A stretch of 64,000 bases of DNA from Baylisascaris procyonis (GCA_037389465.1 JAZARR010000153.1:4201001-4265000); one strand, 5' to 3'. Shown: positions 49,801 to 61,653, counted from the stretch's first letter. Translations and numbers: made by a program. Notes: generated by a model not told the origin, from the sequence alone.

Positions 49801-52800
49801 GATAACTGTTACGTTACTCGCCGTCGTATTTAGAACAGCGGTGAAGTTAGAAGGCTTTACCTTTAAATGAAACAGAATCAAAAGTGGATATGCATTCGCT
49901 CAGCAGGAAAATGCATTGCTGATCGTAAATTAATATTACCAACCTTGCTTATTTTTTTGCTTAAGGAACATATTTTGTTCTAAGTTTACCTTCATAGATG
50001 AGTGATTTAGCTGTGACGCCGTAAAAGCAGGTGACTGGATCCGATTCAGTGCATGTCGCACATCTCGACATAATCGCTTTATCGGGGAGGGACGAGCCGT
50101 TAAGGTGAACGCCCCATTAGAAACCTTTTCCGAACATTTTCCTCCCCAGGTGATGTGTCGCATTCTGCCTTTTTTCATTTTATTTACTGTTTTAAGATTA
50201 GTTAGTATTACTTTACTCAACGAGGGTTATTAGTACTGGAACTCTCTATCCCCGTTTCCTTAACTCAGTAGTGGATTGTTCTATGCAAGAATATGGATCC
50301 ATTTCATACGATGCAACACTGGTTCTACCACTGAGGCGAAAAAAGGTGAATTTTTGTTTTGTATTGCATTCTGTAAAAATCGAGACACCATAACGAAAAA
50401 ACTCTTTAATTATTTGCATAGAATTAATCCGTTCATTTTTGCACGGTATTCAATAATACATATCATTGCACACCTTGTCATACCTTCGTTTACCTTATCT
50501 AATCGTCTCTCCATTTTTCACGTTTAATTTTTTATTATAGGTGAAAACAACAGTGATTGATGAAGGTGAAAATGTTTGGATCGATGGATGCCGTATCCAT
50601 CGAGTTTTCTCGCCCAATCTTGGATATATAATTGATGATCGTTTCCTTATTTCCGAGGAGCGTTATGGATCGCTGCGGTCTCCTAGAGAATATCAGGTTT
50701 GTTGATGAGTTGATCGACGTTTCTTGTTTCCTTTATGCACACTGCATATTCTATCCTTCTTGAACGGAACGGGATGATGGAATAACAGTTAAAATGAAAT
50801 GTTCATAAAAAAGCCTGGATTGAGCAGAATTGTTGAGAGATGAGAACAGAATATGAGTGAGCGTACATTTTGCAATACTTTTACCACGTTGCAGTTTATG
50901 CTGACCACCTACCGAACTCATACGAAGAGAAAGGGGCAGAGAGAGGGGGAGAAGGTGAGGTGCGCCATGGAAAAGTGAGAAAGCGCAGCGCGAAGTTTTT
51001 TCGTCTTTTTTTTTCTTCCATACTGTTTTCTTCTCATTCACCAGCTCAATTCTAAATCGATTCCAGATTTGCAACTGCTACCACCGCTTCCTATTAGAGC
51101 CTATTTAAGCGGACATGTCAATGGAAGGCGTAGTTGTCGTAAATTTTCTATTTAAACATGACGAAGTTGATAGGTTCGGATCAGAATGTGAGTGAAGATG
51201 CATTGCTAATAAATAGCAATGAAGCAATCGTATAGCCTGAAAAGCCTTTGCAACAGATTTAACTGTTCATGCTCGGAGTGCGTTAAAACACCCGGAAGCA
51301 TGAAATGTGGGAGCTTTGTATACAAATGTGAGAAGTGCAGATTCTTTCTTTGGGAATTGGTGCAGTAGCTCGATGGCTTAAGAGACATATTGGCTTCTGT
51401 TTTTATTGTTTATTAATAGTGATATAACCGGCTGATTTGCAGTTACGCTCATTTTATGCCTTCATTCTAATTTACCATTATCGTTAATCAGTTTAAACAG
51501 GTCTTAGCTGCACGGATCAAGCCAAAATGTGAATGCCAATGGAGAATCACTCCTTCAGATCCCATAACAACAGAGCCGATTTCATATATGGTAAGACGGC
51601 TTGTTTAATTAAACTGACAGATATGCGTGAGGATGATTGTGACGAGGCAGGGAAAGGGATAAAACTTCATAGCTCCATAGAAGAACCCATAGGAAGTCAG
51701 TTCTTCAGACCGCGATGAATTTTCTCGGCAGTTACTTGTTTATGCGTTACAAATTCATGGGAAGGTTTATGTGCGATAATAAAAACTTCTTTGTTCGTCC
51801 ACAAAATTTGTAAATTTCAGGAAGGAGTGCCCACCACTGTGTTGTCCGTGCTTATTGCACAGAAACAGTGATTTTCATTCGCAGAATTGTAAAACTGGTG
51901 ATTGACCAGTGGTCGTCTGTAGGTTATTTGATTAATGAAGCGTTCCATATTTTGAGAGTGTCTCGAAACTCGAATAGGAATTAAACTTCTGAGCATAGTG
52001 CAGCATTTGTATATATGAAAAAACTTTGCTGTGGGATGAACATCGCGGGAAATAAAGTGACCACTGATTAGTAGAACGTTTTTCCTCGGTAAGGTTCTTG
52101 GTTTCCATTAATGTAAATGATGTTTTACCATTGGTGGGAATATGCCATTACTTCGAAGGTGCCAACACCGAATCGCTTTTTATTCAGATGTCGGGTGAAC
52201 GAAAATGGACTTCTGTGGAAAGCGGATTATCAGAAGGAACCATCCTCACAGCTACCGAATCGACAGGCACAGACTCAAACGGAGATGATTCGATGGACAA
52301 AACGCTCATTTTTAACAGGAACGACCATATCGGCTCCAGCAACAACCTGTCTCCTAGCGATGATTTATTCAGGCATGATTCTGCACATTCTCACTTTTAA
52401 AAATAACGGTGATTATATAAAGTATAGTATGATTGCTCAACGTCAAAGCTAAAATGTTGTCCATTTGGTTGAACCCTACTATTCCTTCTTGACAGAAAGG
52501 TAAGGCGGTGATGGGATCTCTGTTGACATATCCACCTACTACGCTTCTTGAGGTGAGTTCGAGTGCTTGAGGTTTTAGTAGATTACAATTTCATCATGAC
52601 TTCGTTTTTGAGTTCGTTGCGTTTCACTCGCACACTCTTTAGAGAAAGAACAATACTCTTCATGAACTATGTTGTCTCCTGTAGTCAAAAGTGATGCAAT
52701 TCGATGCTTGAAATACCAAAGCTGACCAGCGAAAAGGGGTTATGTGATTGGGTGGTGATGAATTTAGTCGCTATTCTTAGAATATGTTGTTCGAGGATGT

Positions 52801-54521
52801 TATCCAAGTCCTATTTTCGAGGGTGCCGAGGGCATTATTTTGCAGATTCGTAGCATTGCGAACCCTTAATGGGAATATTTTTATTGTTAGCGGTGAGGGT
52901 GGAACATATATTGGAAGATGGTTGAAATCGTCTGCTGGGATCCCCTAATCATGTTGCGGTTAAAGCTGGATGAACAGCTTTATTCGCCCATGTGCCATAC
53001 ATGCGACACCCTTGCGGTCATCGTATTGCATTGAAATAATCTTGCGACGCACAAACATTTCCTCTGTTAATGTTGGAATGTGAAAGAGGCAATATGCATC
53101 TAAATGCGTGACGTAATACTTGTTTGACTCTCTACCAGCCCGCCTCCCTCCCCCACCCCAACCTCTAAAGAGGTCAGTTTTTTCTAGTTATTTGTAGTCG
53201 TGCGGACTATCGTAAAGGAATGGATTTTTCATCACCTGCGCATCCATGGCGTTGCTCTGTTCTTCGTCGTGAAGTTTTACACGTAGAGAAATACTAAAGA
53301 CAAAGTGGAAGAAATTGGTGCGCATCGTTAAGGTGAATAACCAGATGGACACATTGAATTATGATCGGCAGGAAAAACCGTTGATTGACATTGTTTTGTC
53401 GTTCTGACGGTTATCTCCTTAACTTAGTCAGTTAAAACGAAGGTAGGTGACGCGATGTGATGACAGAAATAATGGGCTTTTCATCCTGGAACAGTTTGTT
53501 TTCTTTTTCAGAGAAGGCGAAACGGCTAACGATGTTGCTTACGTTCAGCGTCCTCATAGTGAAATCGAAATGCCTGATGTAAGTCGTTCATTTTGATGGT
53601 TTGTGAAGTCTTTCTAGTTCTTCCTATGCATTATTTTAATCTTGCATGATTTCGATCGGGGTTGCTTCTCTTAAAATTTCGTAGCGCCAGCAGTAACTCT
53701 TTCCTTTGCACATCTGTCCACGGTCCTGCATTTTACATTTATTCATCTCAAGCACATTCAACGATCGTCTGAAAGCGACGGTGGTAGCATATTTAATGAA
53801 TTGTGTCGGACCTAATATGGATTCAGAAGTCAAACTGTTTCATTATCTTCTCGAATACCTGAAACTGCTTTAAGCAGCTGTATTTCAAATATTTTTATGC
53901 GGACAATTTTTTTTCATTTCATCCTTTGCTATCTGCCTAAATCTTTCAGTGATATATATCATTGTTGTATCGGTATAACGTCGCTGCACTTCATTCTGTT
54001 GCAAATGCTGTCGATTTTTTTGTGAAATGGTCTCAATAGGTACCTGAATTGAAAGACAGCATTTGAATATTGAGACAGCACTTAGCTGTCAGATCGAGAT
54101 TTTAGATGTAATGTCACTCATTTTTGCATTCCCAGTAGGATATGGTTGTTCAATCACTTGCTACAGATAAGTTGCTAGTCAACGAAGTATGCTTACTGCG
54201 TTGTATGTTTGCGTGTCTGTGTCTGTCTGCATTTTTGCCGAGGACAAACATTGAAAATTGCATCACGTATCGTATTGCAGTTTGCCCTGCTTTACAAGCA
54301 GCTGAAGAGCTTTAGAAAGTGTATTGGAACATGGAGTTCAAAATCGTATTGACAGCTGATATTCTTAGCGGTTGCAGTTGTTGATGAAAATTGAATTTTA
54401 GATGGATACGTTGGTTTCGTTGATACGTCGTATGCTTGATGATGAGAGGATTGTGGATGCGTTGAAGACATATAGGCCTCTTGAGTACGAGCGCTTTAAT
54501 GAGTTATTCGCAAGGATTTAA
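43808..54521 (+). CDS. Unrecognised multi-exon nematode protein, about 565 residues
   Basis: Exons: 43808-44041, 44630-44793, 45511-45607, 46242-46286, 46541-46661, 46722-46882, 47563-47653, 47882-48010, 48870-48926, 50541-50696, 51501-51590, 52188-52348, 53512-53578 and 54402-54521. An extra exon-like segment, out of phase, lies at 52494-52550. Most junctions agree in phase and carry TTTCAG acceptors with GTAAG/GTTAG donors. Unresolved: the phase between exons 3, 4 and 5; the end of exon 8 (GTTTCG); and the weak donor GTCTCC of exon 12. The protein has no signal peptide or membrane segment. It is beta-rich with tryptophan and glycine (VGDWLYGELSKDGRKALF; LKPGLSVSFRL; ENVWIDGCRIHRVFSPN), suggesting small barrel domains. 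After these come an acidic Ser/Asp/Asn-rich linker (TGTDSNGDDSMDK) and a helical C-terminus (MDTLVSLIRRMLDDERIVDA). AATAAA lies at 54615-54620. I do not recognise the family. Confidence 0.7.
47158..47191 (+). repeat. G-rich run in intron 6 of the unknown gene
   Basis: A run of GGGAGGG-type units on the coding strand contains well over four G-tracts separated by single A residues. It could form a G-quadruplex in DNA or in the pre-mRNA. It may equally be a simple microsatellite. Confidence 0.7.
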
Positions 54522-54614
54522 GCCTTGAGACGAACAAAAGGTAACTCTCTCATCTCATTGAGCAGGTACCTTCACTGTTTGCTTCGTTTCCTGTTGGCAA
54601 TTATCCATTATTCA

Positions 54615-54620
54615 AATAAA
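54615..54620 (+). terminator. Polyadenylation signal AATAAA of the unknown gene
   Basis: A canonical AATAAA lies 94 bases after the stop codon at 54519-54521, a normal 3' UTR length for a nematode gene. A GA-rich stretch follows. Confidence 0.6.
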
Positions 54621-54648
54621 ACACGAAGAAGAGGTTGATGACGTATAC

Positions 54649-54773
54649 TTGAGTAGGGTGTTGAACTCCGTCATCCAAATGCCATCCCCCAGATCCTCAA
54701 AGATGTCGTTCGTTTGGAGAGTCCGGAAGTTGCTCCAGGACTCAGGCTTGCCTAAGCCAATTTCGGTTTCGAC
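54649..54773 (-). other. Exon-like segment antisense and just downstream of the unknown gene
   Basis: Reverse complement AGAATTAG precedes, and GTATAC follows, a 125-base segment open for 41 codons (phase 0 in, phase 2 out). The peptide is acidic and coding-like (GLGKPESWSNF; NDIFEDLGDGIWMTEF). No partner exon in phase was found on the minus strand, so it may belong to an unassembled convergent gene or to a repeat. Confidence 0.25.
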
Positions 54774-56170
54774 CTAATTCTGACTAAGTGTGGATACAAC
54801 AACTCGAACGCTCATGTGTTTTTAGCAAAGAATTGCAACCCGAGGGGAGGGGGCTATTAAACGGTGCGGAACGTAATGAAGCTTTTCATAACAAGCTGTT
54901 GCTGTTGAGAACGCCTGAAGTTTATACTGAATTTGTTTTGTGGGAGAAAAAGTAGCAATGCATCGGTGACGTTTAATTGAATTTAGACAATGAAGGCAGT
55001 GAAGTGTTTGATGCTATAACGCTGTTTCCTGCACATCTTAGGTTGCACAGCTTATGCTTTTTGGTCGGAGTCGGTATCGTTGCACATTTCTGGATGTTCT
55101 GGAAATGTCGTAGTAATCTGATGGGGATATTCTAATATTCTCTTACTGACAATTTCTGATCCTATATAACAATATTTGTATTTGCAGATGTATGGCTGTG
55201 CCTGCTTGCTTTTTCCGAACGTTTTCAAAGAGTTGCCTTTTATTATGAAGGATGCCTTTTGATTTTTTCAAGTATAAAGTGCTTTTGTAAAAACATCAAT
55301 TAGCAGGAATGTCACCACCGCAACAATCATTTTATGTAATTCCCTTGCGGCAATTATATAGTACCATCTTTCCTTTGGACCGAAATGTTTCAGTAAAAAA
55401 TCTGAAGTGGGCAGTCGGGAGGGCAGGATTTATAGAATTGCTTGAATGTGGGCGCTTCTCTTGCAAATTTTAGATCTGATTTATCGTATTTTAAAGCCAA
55501 TAATATCTATGAGGAAATGGTTTGGAGTGTTTGTAATTATTGGAAAAGTTTCGTCAAAAAAAGCAAAATTCATAATCGCACGTTTGCGGAAATTGATAAC
55601 GGAAGAGATGAAAATAAAATATAGGAGAAGAATAATATGCAACTTTTTTCCTCAAAAGTTCTTTCTGCAATACATTCGTTGATATTTTCATTCTCTTAAC
55701 GCATTAGTGGTGATTACTTGGATTCCGCAGTACTCGCGTTCCCACTCATCTTTCTTTGGGTATTTTGATGCCCATTTTGGCTTTATAACCATTTTATTTT
55801 TTGTCAATTGCTCATCATCGTTGTGTGCTATTCAAAAGTCATTTGCATTTACTTAGCAGATATCTCTTTTCTACGCTTGATCTACTATGTTCATGCCATC
55901 TATTGTTATCCTTATTTAACGACTTCTTCCTGAGTCCAATTCTTTGGACAAAAGCGCCGTGGCGCATATTCTTAGCCGTTTGATAAGTTTTTATTTTTCG
56001 AATTGCATCAAAATTATTCACATCTCTGCTTTTTTTTTCATGAAAATCTTTCCGTCTCAAAATCTTTCGGTTTAACGAAAAAATAACTATTGTTGCTGCT
56101 TTCATCATTTAAGTTTATCATGAGAAACTTTTTAGAATCGTTTCTTTGAAGCGTGATAAGGTAATAAAAG

Positions 56171-56224
56171 GAAAATCCACCGGTGATTGAAAAATCCACC
56201 GGTAATAAATGAAAAATCCACCGG
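56171..56224 (+). repeat. Three short repeats of AAAATCCACCGG
   Basis: The word AAAATCCACCGG occurs three times with short spacers (GTGATTG and GTAATAAATG). CCACCGG words contrast with the AT-rich flanks. Probably local duplication. Confidence 0.8.
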
Positions 56225-56920
56225 ATTTAAGCGGAATTGCATAGCATTGGATTTGTAATTGAGAAATTTGATTCGGTTATAACACAAACCGTTCAGAAAG
56301 ATGCTTAGGTGATCTCTGAGGTATTCAGTGATAGGTGTGAAAAGATTGTTTTAGCTTTATACAATGCTGCTATGTTAAGTCTGTTTATCTTCTATGGATG
56401 CTTACTGAATTTATTCATTCACATTGTTTTAATGGTTTTATTTATATTTTCTTTGATTATTTATTTCAATTTGATGTTCTCATTGAAGAGTGCATCTTAG
56501 ATTATTTAGGTGAGTCGAAAGAGGCCCTTTATAAATTAGAAGCTCAAATTCAGCTTTAATTATAAATAAACTTCTTGTGAAGATATTTATAGATGTGGGC
56601 GAGTTGAAGTTAATTCAGACTGCTAGAAACAAATGGAGGAAATGTGTTTCTTAAAAGGAATTCATAGGTTCTTTCCTCTAATCTCGCTTCACGTAATTCT
56701 GGTGTTTAACGGATACCAAGAAATAGTGTGCTGTTTGGTGGAAAAAAATGCGAAAAGAAAAGAACCCCTACCTTTCCTGCGAGAAATATGACATGTTCTC
56801 TTGAGAGGGCTCTTTTTCCTGTTGAGGCACCCTTCTTTGGAACTGTTTGATGTATTTGAAAGGAAGTCAATCCTTCTCTCTGCAATCAAACCCTCATTAG
56901 GTTTTTATCTCTCCAGTCAT

Positions 56921-56976
56921 TGTGATTCATTCTCTTCAATTATTTGTATGTGATTCATTCTCTTCAATTATTTGTA
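56921..56976 (+). repeat. Exact 28-bp tandem duplication
   Basis: Two head-to-tail identical copies of a unit starting TGTGATTCATTC and ending TTATTTGTA occupy 56921-56948 and 56949-56976. Identity over 28 bases suggests a recent duplication. Confidence 0.9.
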
Positions 56977-57199
56977 CACTTACTACTAATTGCGCCTTAA
57001 GAGTTTTTCATAACCACTCATGCTGGAATTGTTCCATTCTTTAATTTGTTTTAATCGTTATGTTTTATGCATCCGAGAATTTACATAAAGGGGATGTATA
57101 AAAAATAAAGCTTACAAAAATCCTTCTGTGCTCTGTGCCTATTTGCGTCTTACGATAGTCCTGTGTGCCTGTGTGCCTTCCTGGTAGGTTCAATTCGGG

Positions 57200-58400
57200 T
57201 ACCATGGATGCTATGGTTGCGAGATATTATACACGAACATACTGTATGTCGCGTATGGCGCGCTGAAAACAATGGTGCATGTTTCGAAATCCTTCATTGC
57301 TGACGTTCCGGATTACGAAGCCATTGTTCAAACGGGCACCTAGCTGGAAGGATAAAAGGAATGCCCGGTAGCCAGCCATCCGTGTTAAGAAATTGGAATT
57401 GAAATGACAGATCGCACCGTAAAGGGGAACAGACCGTAAAATGGGGTAGGATGTGTAAGGGGAAGGGGGAAATGGAGTCGAGGGATCGAGGCTTAAACGA
57501 ACCATTAATCGATATACGGCAAAGAATAATGTACAAAAGAAACTTCATTTCTCCGTAAGTGCTGACGGCGTTTCCCGACCACTGTGGCGATAGAAGTCGT
57601 CAGGTCAGTTGGCATGCGAAGGAAACAGAAGAGGGGCAACCGTTGTAGAGATTGCGACTTATCAATACACCGGGGTTACGGATAACATTTTCCATTGATG
57701 GCAGACATACTCCACCTATGTAAGTCATATGTTCGTATTGAAAATGTGTGTAAGACATGGCATTTCTCATGAGAACATCCAGCTGCCAGGCATTTGAGCA
57801 TGCGGAAAACACTTTAAGATCATTAGTCAACCGGTAAAAATCGATAGCCAGATCGACAAAAAGACGACAGATTTTGGGATCGTCTGTAAACAACAATTTG
57901 AACACGCTTAAGAGGTTATACTACACGTTATTACCATATATGATAAAGAGTAACGGTTCCAGAACAGTACCTTGAGGAACGCCTTTTGAAGGAGAACGCC
58001 GCTTTTCCGAGCGCCAAAGAATTCGTCCTGAGGTGCAGAGTAAACGCTTTTCAACAACCGTGCCTGTCTGGTTTGCTACGGAGTGTTTAAAGGCACATCG
58101 CCTGACGTCAAGAAACATATCACTTAGCTTATTAACCTACCTGGACAGGTATTCCACGCTAATGTTTGACATTACGATGGAAAACCAGTTGTTTCACCAT
58201 AGTCACTTCTGGAAGCATGGTAGAACAACTTAGCAAACTTACTAGCAACGTCTGCTTATCAGCTCACTGTTTCAGCTCCATAGAGCGCTCTTTTGTAATT
58301 TCAAATCCGCAAACGTCACCGACAGGAAAACGGTCAGTCGATATGAGATGCTTTAGATGCCTTTGCAGATAGCCATAAAAAGTTGGTCACACATTTATTT
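57200..58400 (-). mobile_element. Decayed CR1-like retrotransposon, minus strand
   Basis: Reverse-transcriptase motifs appear in order on the minus strand: a spacer-like region near 58.25-58.36 kb (FPVGDVCGFEITKERSMEL), then GVPQGTVLEPLLFIIYGN at about 57.93-57.99 kb (the family has GVPQGSVLGPLLFLIY). FTDDPKIC follows at about 57.86-57.90 kb, where the catalytic (Y/F)ADDLK box should be, and AWQLDVLM at about 57.77-57.80 kb. The catalytic alanine is replaced and stops occur, so the copy is dead. It lies only about 0.25 kb upstream of the two-repeat gene and may carry part of its 5' flank. Confidence 0.7.
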
Positions 58401-58631
58401 ATTCTCAAGTGGCACAATATTCCATTAGTCGAGTAATGTTGCATTTTTTTCGTAAACATTAAAAAGCTTGATCGTTTATGCACTCATTTCGTTGAATTCT
58501 TGCTACATTTACATGCCTGTCGTTAATGGGAAGCGGAAATTTGCGTTTAGCAAGAGTATATAAGATATTTATCTCTATTGAAGGTCAGTTTTATTTGGTG
58601 TTTTACAACGAGCGCCGGGATCGGTTCAAGG

Positions 58632-61519
58632 ATGGCGGTGAAAGAGTTTGAGGATACGTGGGCGTACAATACGATAGGGTCGCCATTTCCAGACAATCCA
58701 GTTAGAGTGAAAGGACAACAGAATATGTACGTTGCCCTATGGTATAAGTTCGGAAAGCCGATCCATGGTCGTGCCTGGAATAACAACGGCAACGTGGAAT
58801 GCTCGTTTCCCTACAGCAAGGTAGGCTTGCTCGTATGAGGTCTTATACTGTTTGTGCAGGTTTGCCGGCGATGGTATTGACTGATCGAATTCACCATATG
58901 CCTACAACTACTTACCCCTTCCAGTTTTGCAGAACGAGATGTGTAGTACAGAAGAAAGAACGATATCGAATAGGCTATTTAGTGGTGGATCCTTTGAAAC
59001 TTCAGAATGAGCGGAAATTGAACTTGATTCTGCTCTGAAATGATTCAACTTAAACATTTCTACAACCTACTCAAGGGCGACTGCAAATGACCTGAATATG
59101 TATGTTTATTGCCGTTTACATTGACCGCCATCTTTTTATCTCCTCGACAAGTGGCATCTCTCTAGCACTACAGCAGAACTAACTGGAGAGTGTGCGCTCT
59201 AGAATCAATCCAAAGGACACTGCAAAACTTCACCGGTAGTGCTCAATATCGACTTCTTCGTCTTTTCCTTGTCCACCGATTACAGAAAAATAGAGGATTC
59301 ACTGCCATCAGAATAATTACGGCTCTGCTTTAATAGTTATACATGAGACAGATGAAAGAATAATTGGTCTTGCCTTCAGCTTGTGAATTGCAAACACATC
59401 AGTGCTTCATATGGTAGCGTAGTGAATTAGGCGAAACGGGCATTTTCCACCACTCAGTCTTCGCTTAAGCTCGTCCTTAACTTGGCCATGAGTCAACGGG
59501 TGGCTGGAAGTGCGGCGGTCGAACTAAGCAGAACACCTGAACTGACGTAATTACCCACTGTTCTTAAGTCGGGCTAATAAATCAGACTAATAAGCAACTA
59601 ATAGGCAACTTCGCGATCTTATTCACTCACTTGCTGAGTATCCGGAGCCAGCTAACGCTATCATTCCTTCAGGTTGAGCTCACTGGAGCTCGTGATCTAG
59701 GTGGACAGATTCAGATCCTAACGGCTGTCGAACAGGATCCATCGACGATGTACCAAAAGACTGGTTTTTGGTATGAGTGGCGTCCATACAAGGATCGCGA
59801 AAAGCCTCATCTGCAGTTGGTTCGCTGTGGACAGTCATGCCCTGTGATAATGCAGTCAAAGGATGGCAAAACTTTGCTTGGGTACTTGGATATGGGAACT
59901 GACGTGGCATCTGTTGGAAACAACGGTAAAAACGAACAGATTTCGGGTGGCCCCGTTCAGGTTCGGAAGTTCCTTGATTCTACTGCTGTTTTCTCTGATT
60001 CTACCTTCATTTATTCAGACTCAAGATATTGCATTTCTCTTGTTTCCCGTCTGATCATTAATTCTTTCATCAACAACTGCTCATTAGCTATACTGAAATT
60101 CCGCTTCTGCTTAAAATAAAGCGCCAACTAAAGTCATATAAGGAAGTAAGCGGCTCCTGGAAATACATCGGAGGATGCTCAGGATGCGAAAAACTCAGCG
60201 TTCCGGTTTACCGGTAAGCCACTCGACGAATCAAAGGTGCAGTTTCGTCGTGACTTCCCCTCAACCGCACGGATCTTCATAGTAGCCGGTTATTAGTTTA
60301 TTCATGCTGTATATATTTCTCTTTAGGAATTATGGAAAGCTAAATGCTTCCTGTTCAAGAAAGAAAGTGTTAGATGGAAAGTTCGTCGAGCAATTTGAAT
60401 GAGGATTCGCATAATCATTGCTGGACGAAATCTCTGACGAGAACAAGGTGACGATGCCACAGTATATGGAAGTGACCGGATTGGCTGAATTTCAGGATAT
60501 GCTGGTCCTCTTCCGCAATACGATGGCACCTGACAGCATTCCTGTAATCGAGGACACGTGGATCGATATCAAGTACAGAGATCCATTTCCAGCCAATAAA
60601 AATCCGATCCCAGCTGCGAACCGTAAAGTGAAAAACGATGACGGCACAGAGATGTTCCAATATGTGGCTCTATGGTATAAACATGGTGAACCGGTCTTTG
60701 GAAGAGCTTATCCAGATTGCAGCGACAAGGTGCTGGCTAGTTTCGGTTATAACGGGCAAGAGAACGCCGGAGCTGAGATTGGCTCATTCCAGATGGTCAT
60801 CGCTCCTCCCAATGTAAGCAACCGTTTCGTCTTGGTTTCTTTTCTCTCTTGTGGTCTTCACATTGCGTTTCCACCATGACGAGTTGAAATATAGTATAGT
60901 CAGATTACTCACATGCGAAGGAAGGCATTTCTTGACTTGGTAAAGTTCGTCAAGGTAACATGAGATGGTGATATGTACAGTGCCCGGAAACAAAAAGTCG
61001 TCTTATTCGGCTCCAGCAAAGCTACAATTGGCCTAGCTGATAAGACTGATGTGACTTGGATGCTGAAATATCGTTACCTTATTACTTGATTTTTTATTGG
61101 CAATATGAGTATCCAGTTGATTATGCCGCGTCATTCGACGTACGCAAAACCCTTTCTCATATTGTTCTGCATTTTGTTCAGGAGCCATCAATGCCAGTGT
61201 TTTCATTTCTTTCGACCACTTTTGCACATCTCTTTCCTTTCTTTTTTTTTTTGAGAAAGCACTTATTCTATGGTCTCGTCAATTGCAGTTGGCTTTCGAG
61301 TACAGATGGCTGCCTTACAGAGAGGCTAAAGCGGGTGGTCCATTCAAACCGATGCATGTTGGCAACTGTACCCCATGCCTTCTGAAGGATGCAAATGGGG
61401 TAGAGCGTCTCGGCAATTTGCATATGGGTACGGAGAAGGCCACAGCAGGTTGTGGAGGCAAGGATGCGGCCGTTAGCGGGCCGGCTATACTCGATTTCCT
61501 CGTACTGTGCAGAAACTAA
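58632..61519 (+). CDS. Two-repeat cytosolic protein, tentatively DM9/DUF3421-like
   Basis: Four exons in phase 0 throughout: 58632-58820, 59673-59960, 60496-60813 and 61289-61519, encoding 341 residues. Donors are GTAGGC, GTTCGG (weak) and GTAAGC; acceptors are CTTCAG, TTTCAG and TTGCAG. The protein is an internal duplication. Repeat 1 (about 6-167) and repeat 2 (about 179-341) both run EDTW...DPFP/SPFP, then YVALWYKxGxPxxGRA, then a WRPY/WLPY segment, then GxLxMGT, and end DMLVLFRN or DFLVLCRN. The G-x-P-x-x-G-R-A segment followed by a strand recalls DM9 repeats, but this needs a profile search. There is no signal peptide, so it is probably cytosolic. The ATG follows TTCAAGG, perhaps a trans-splice site; an upstream coding exon is not excluded. 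Repeat 2 lacks about ten residues found in repeat 1 ([10 protein letters not shown]). AATAAA lies at 61648-61653. Confidence 0.78.
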
Positions 61520-61647
61520 TATCTGCACTTCTCCCCTCGCTCGATGCGATCAGTCATGAGCCACCAGTACTAACCCACATAAGGATGCATTTTCTACCTA
61601 AGCGATATCAAGGCTAAGGGAGTGGAAACACTTCTGATCATTCCAAA

Positions 61648-61653
61648 AATAAA
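61648..61653 (+). terminator. Polyadenylation signal AATAAA of the two-repeat gene
   Basis: AATAAA lies 129 bases downstream of the stop codon at 61517-61519. It is the first canonical signal after the gene. Confidence 0.55.

Larger units (their letters stand above)
54774..57200. other. Intergenic stretch with one possible small ORF and short tandem repeats
   Basis: A plus-strand ATG (about 55310) three codons after an AATTAGCAG site opens a 55-codon frame (SPPQQSFYVIPLRQLYS and more) ending near 55477; it may be a small trans-spliced gene or chance. Three copies of GAAAAATCCACCGG-like words occur at 56171-56224. An exact 28-bp tandem duplication lies at 56921-56976. Otherwise AT-rich with nothing recognised. 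Confidence 0.35.

Noticed and set aside
52117..52452. Basic, Gln-rich frame as the main reading of the 52 kb exon of the unknown gene
   Set aside because: The strong acceptor at 52187 and the onward phase to 53512 favour the acidic frame; the other is kept only as a finding.
60418..60495. N-terminal extension of the second repeat, reading [10 protein letters not shown] and onward
   Set aside because: The TTTCAG acceptor at 60495 and alignment of DMLVLFRN with the end of repeat 2 show that the exon starts at 60496; upstream codons are intronic.
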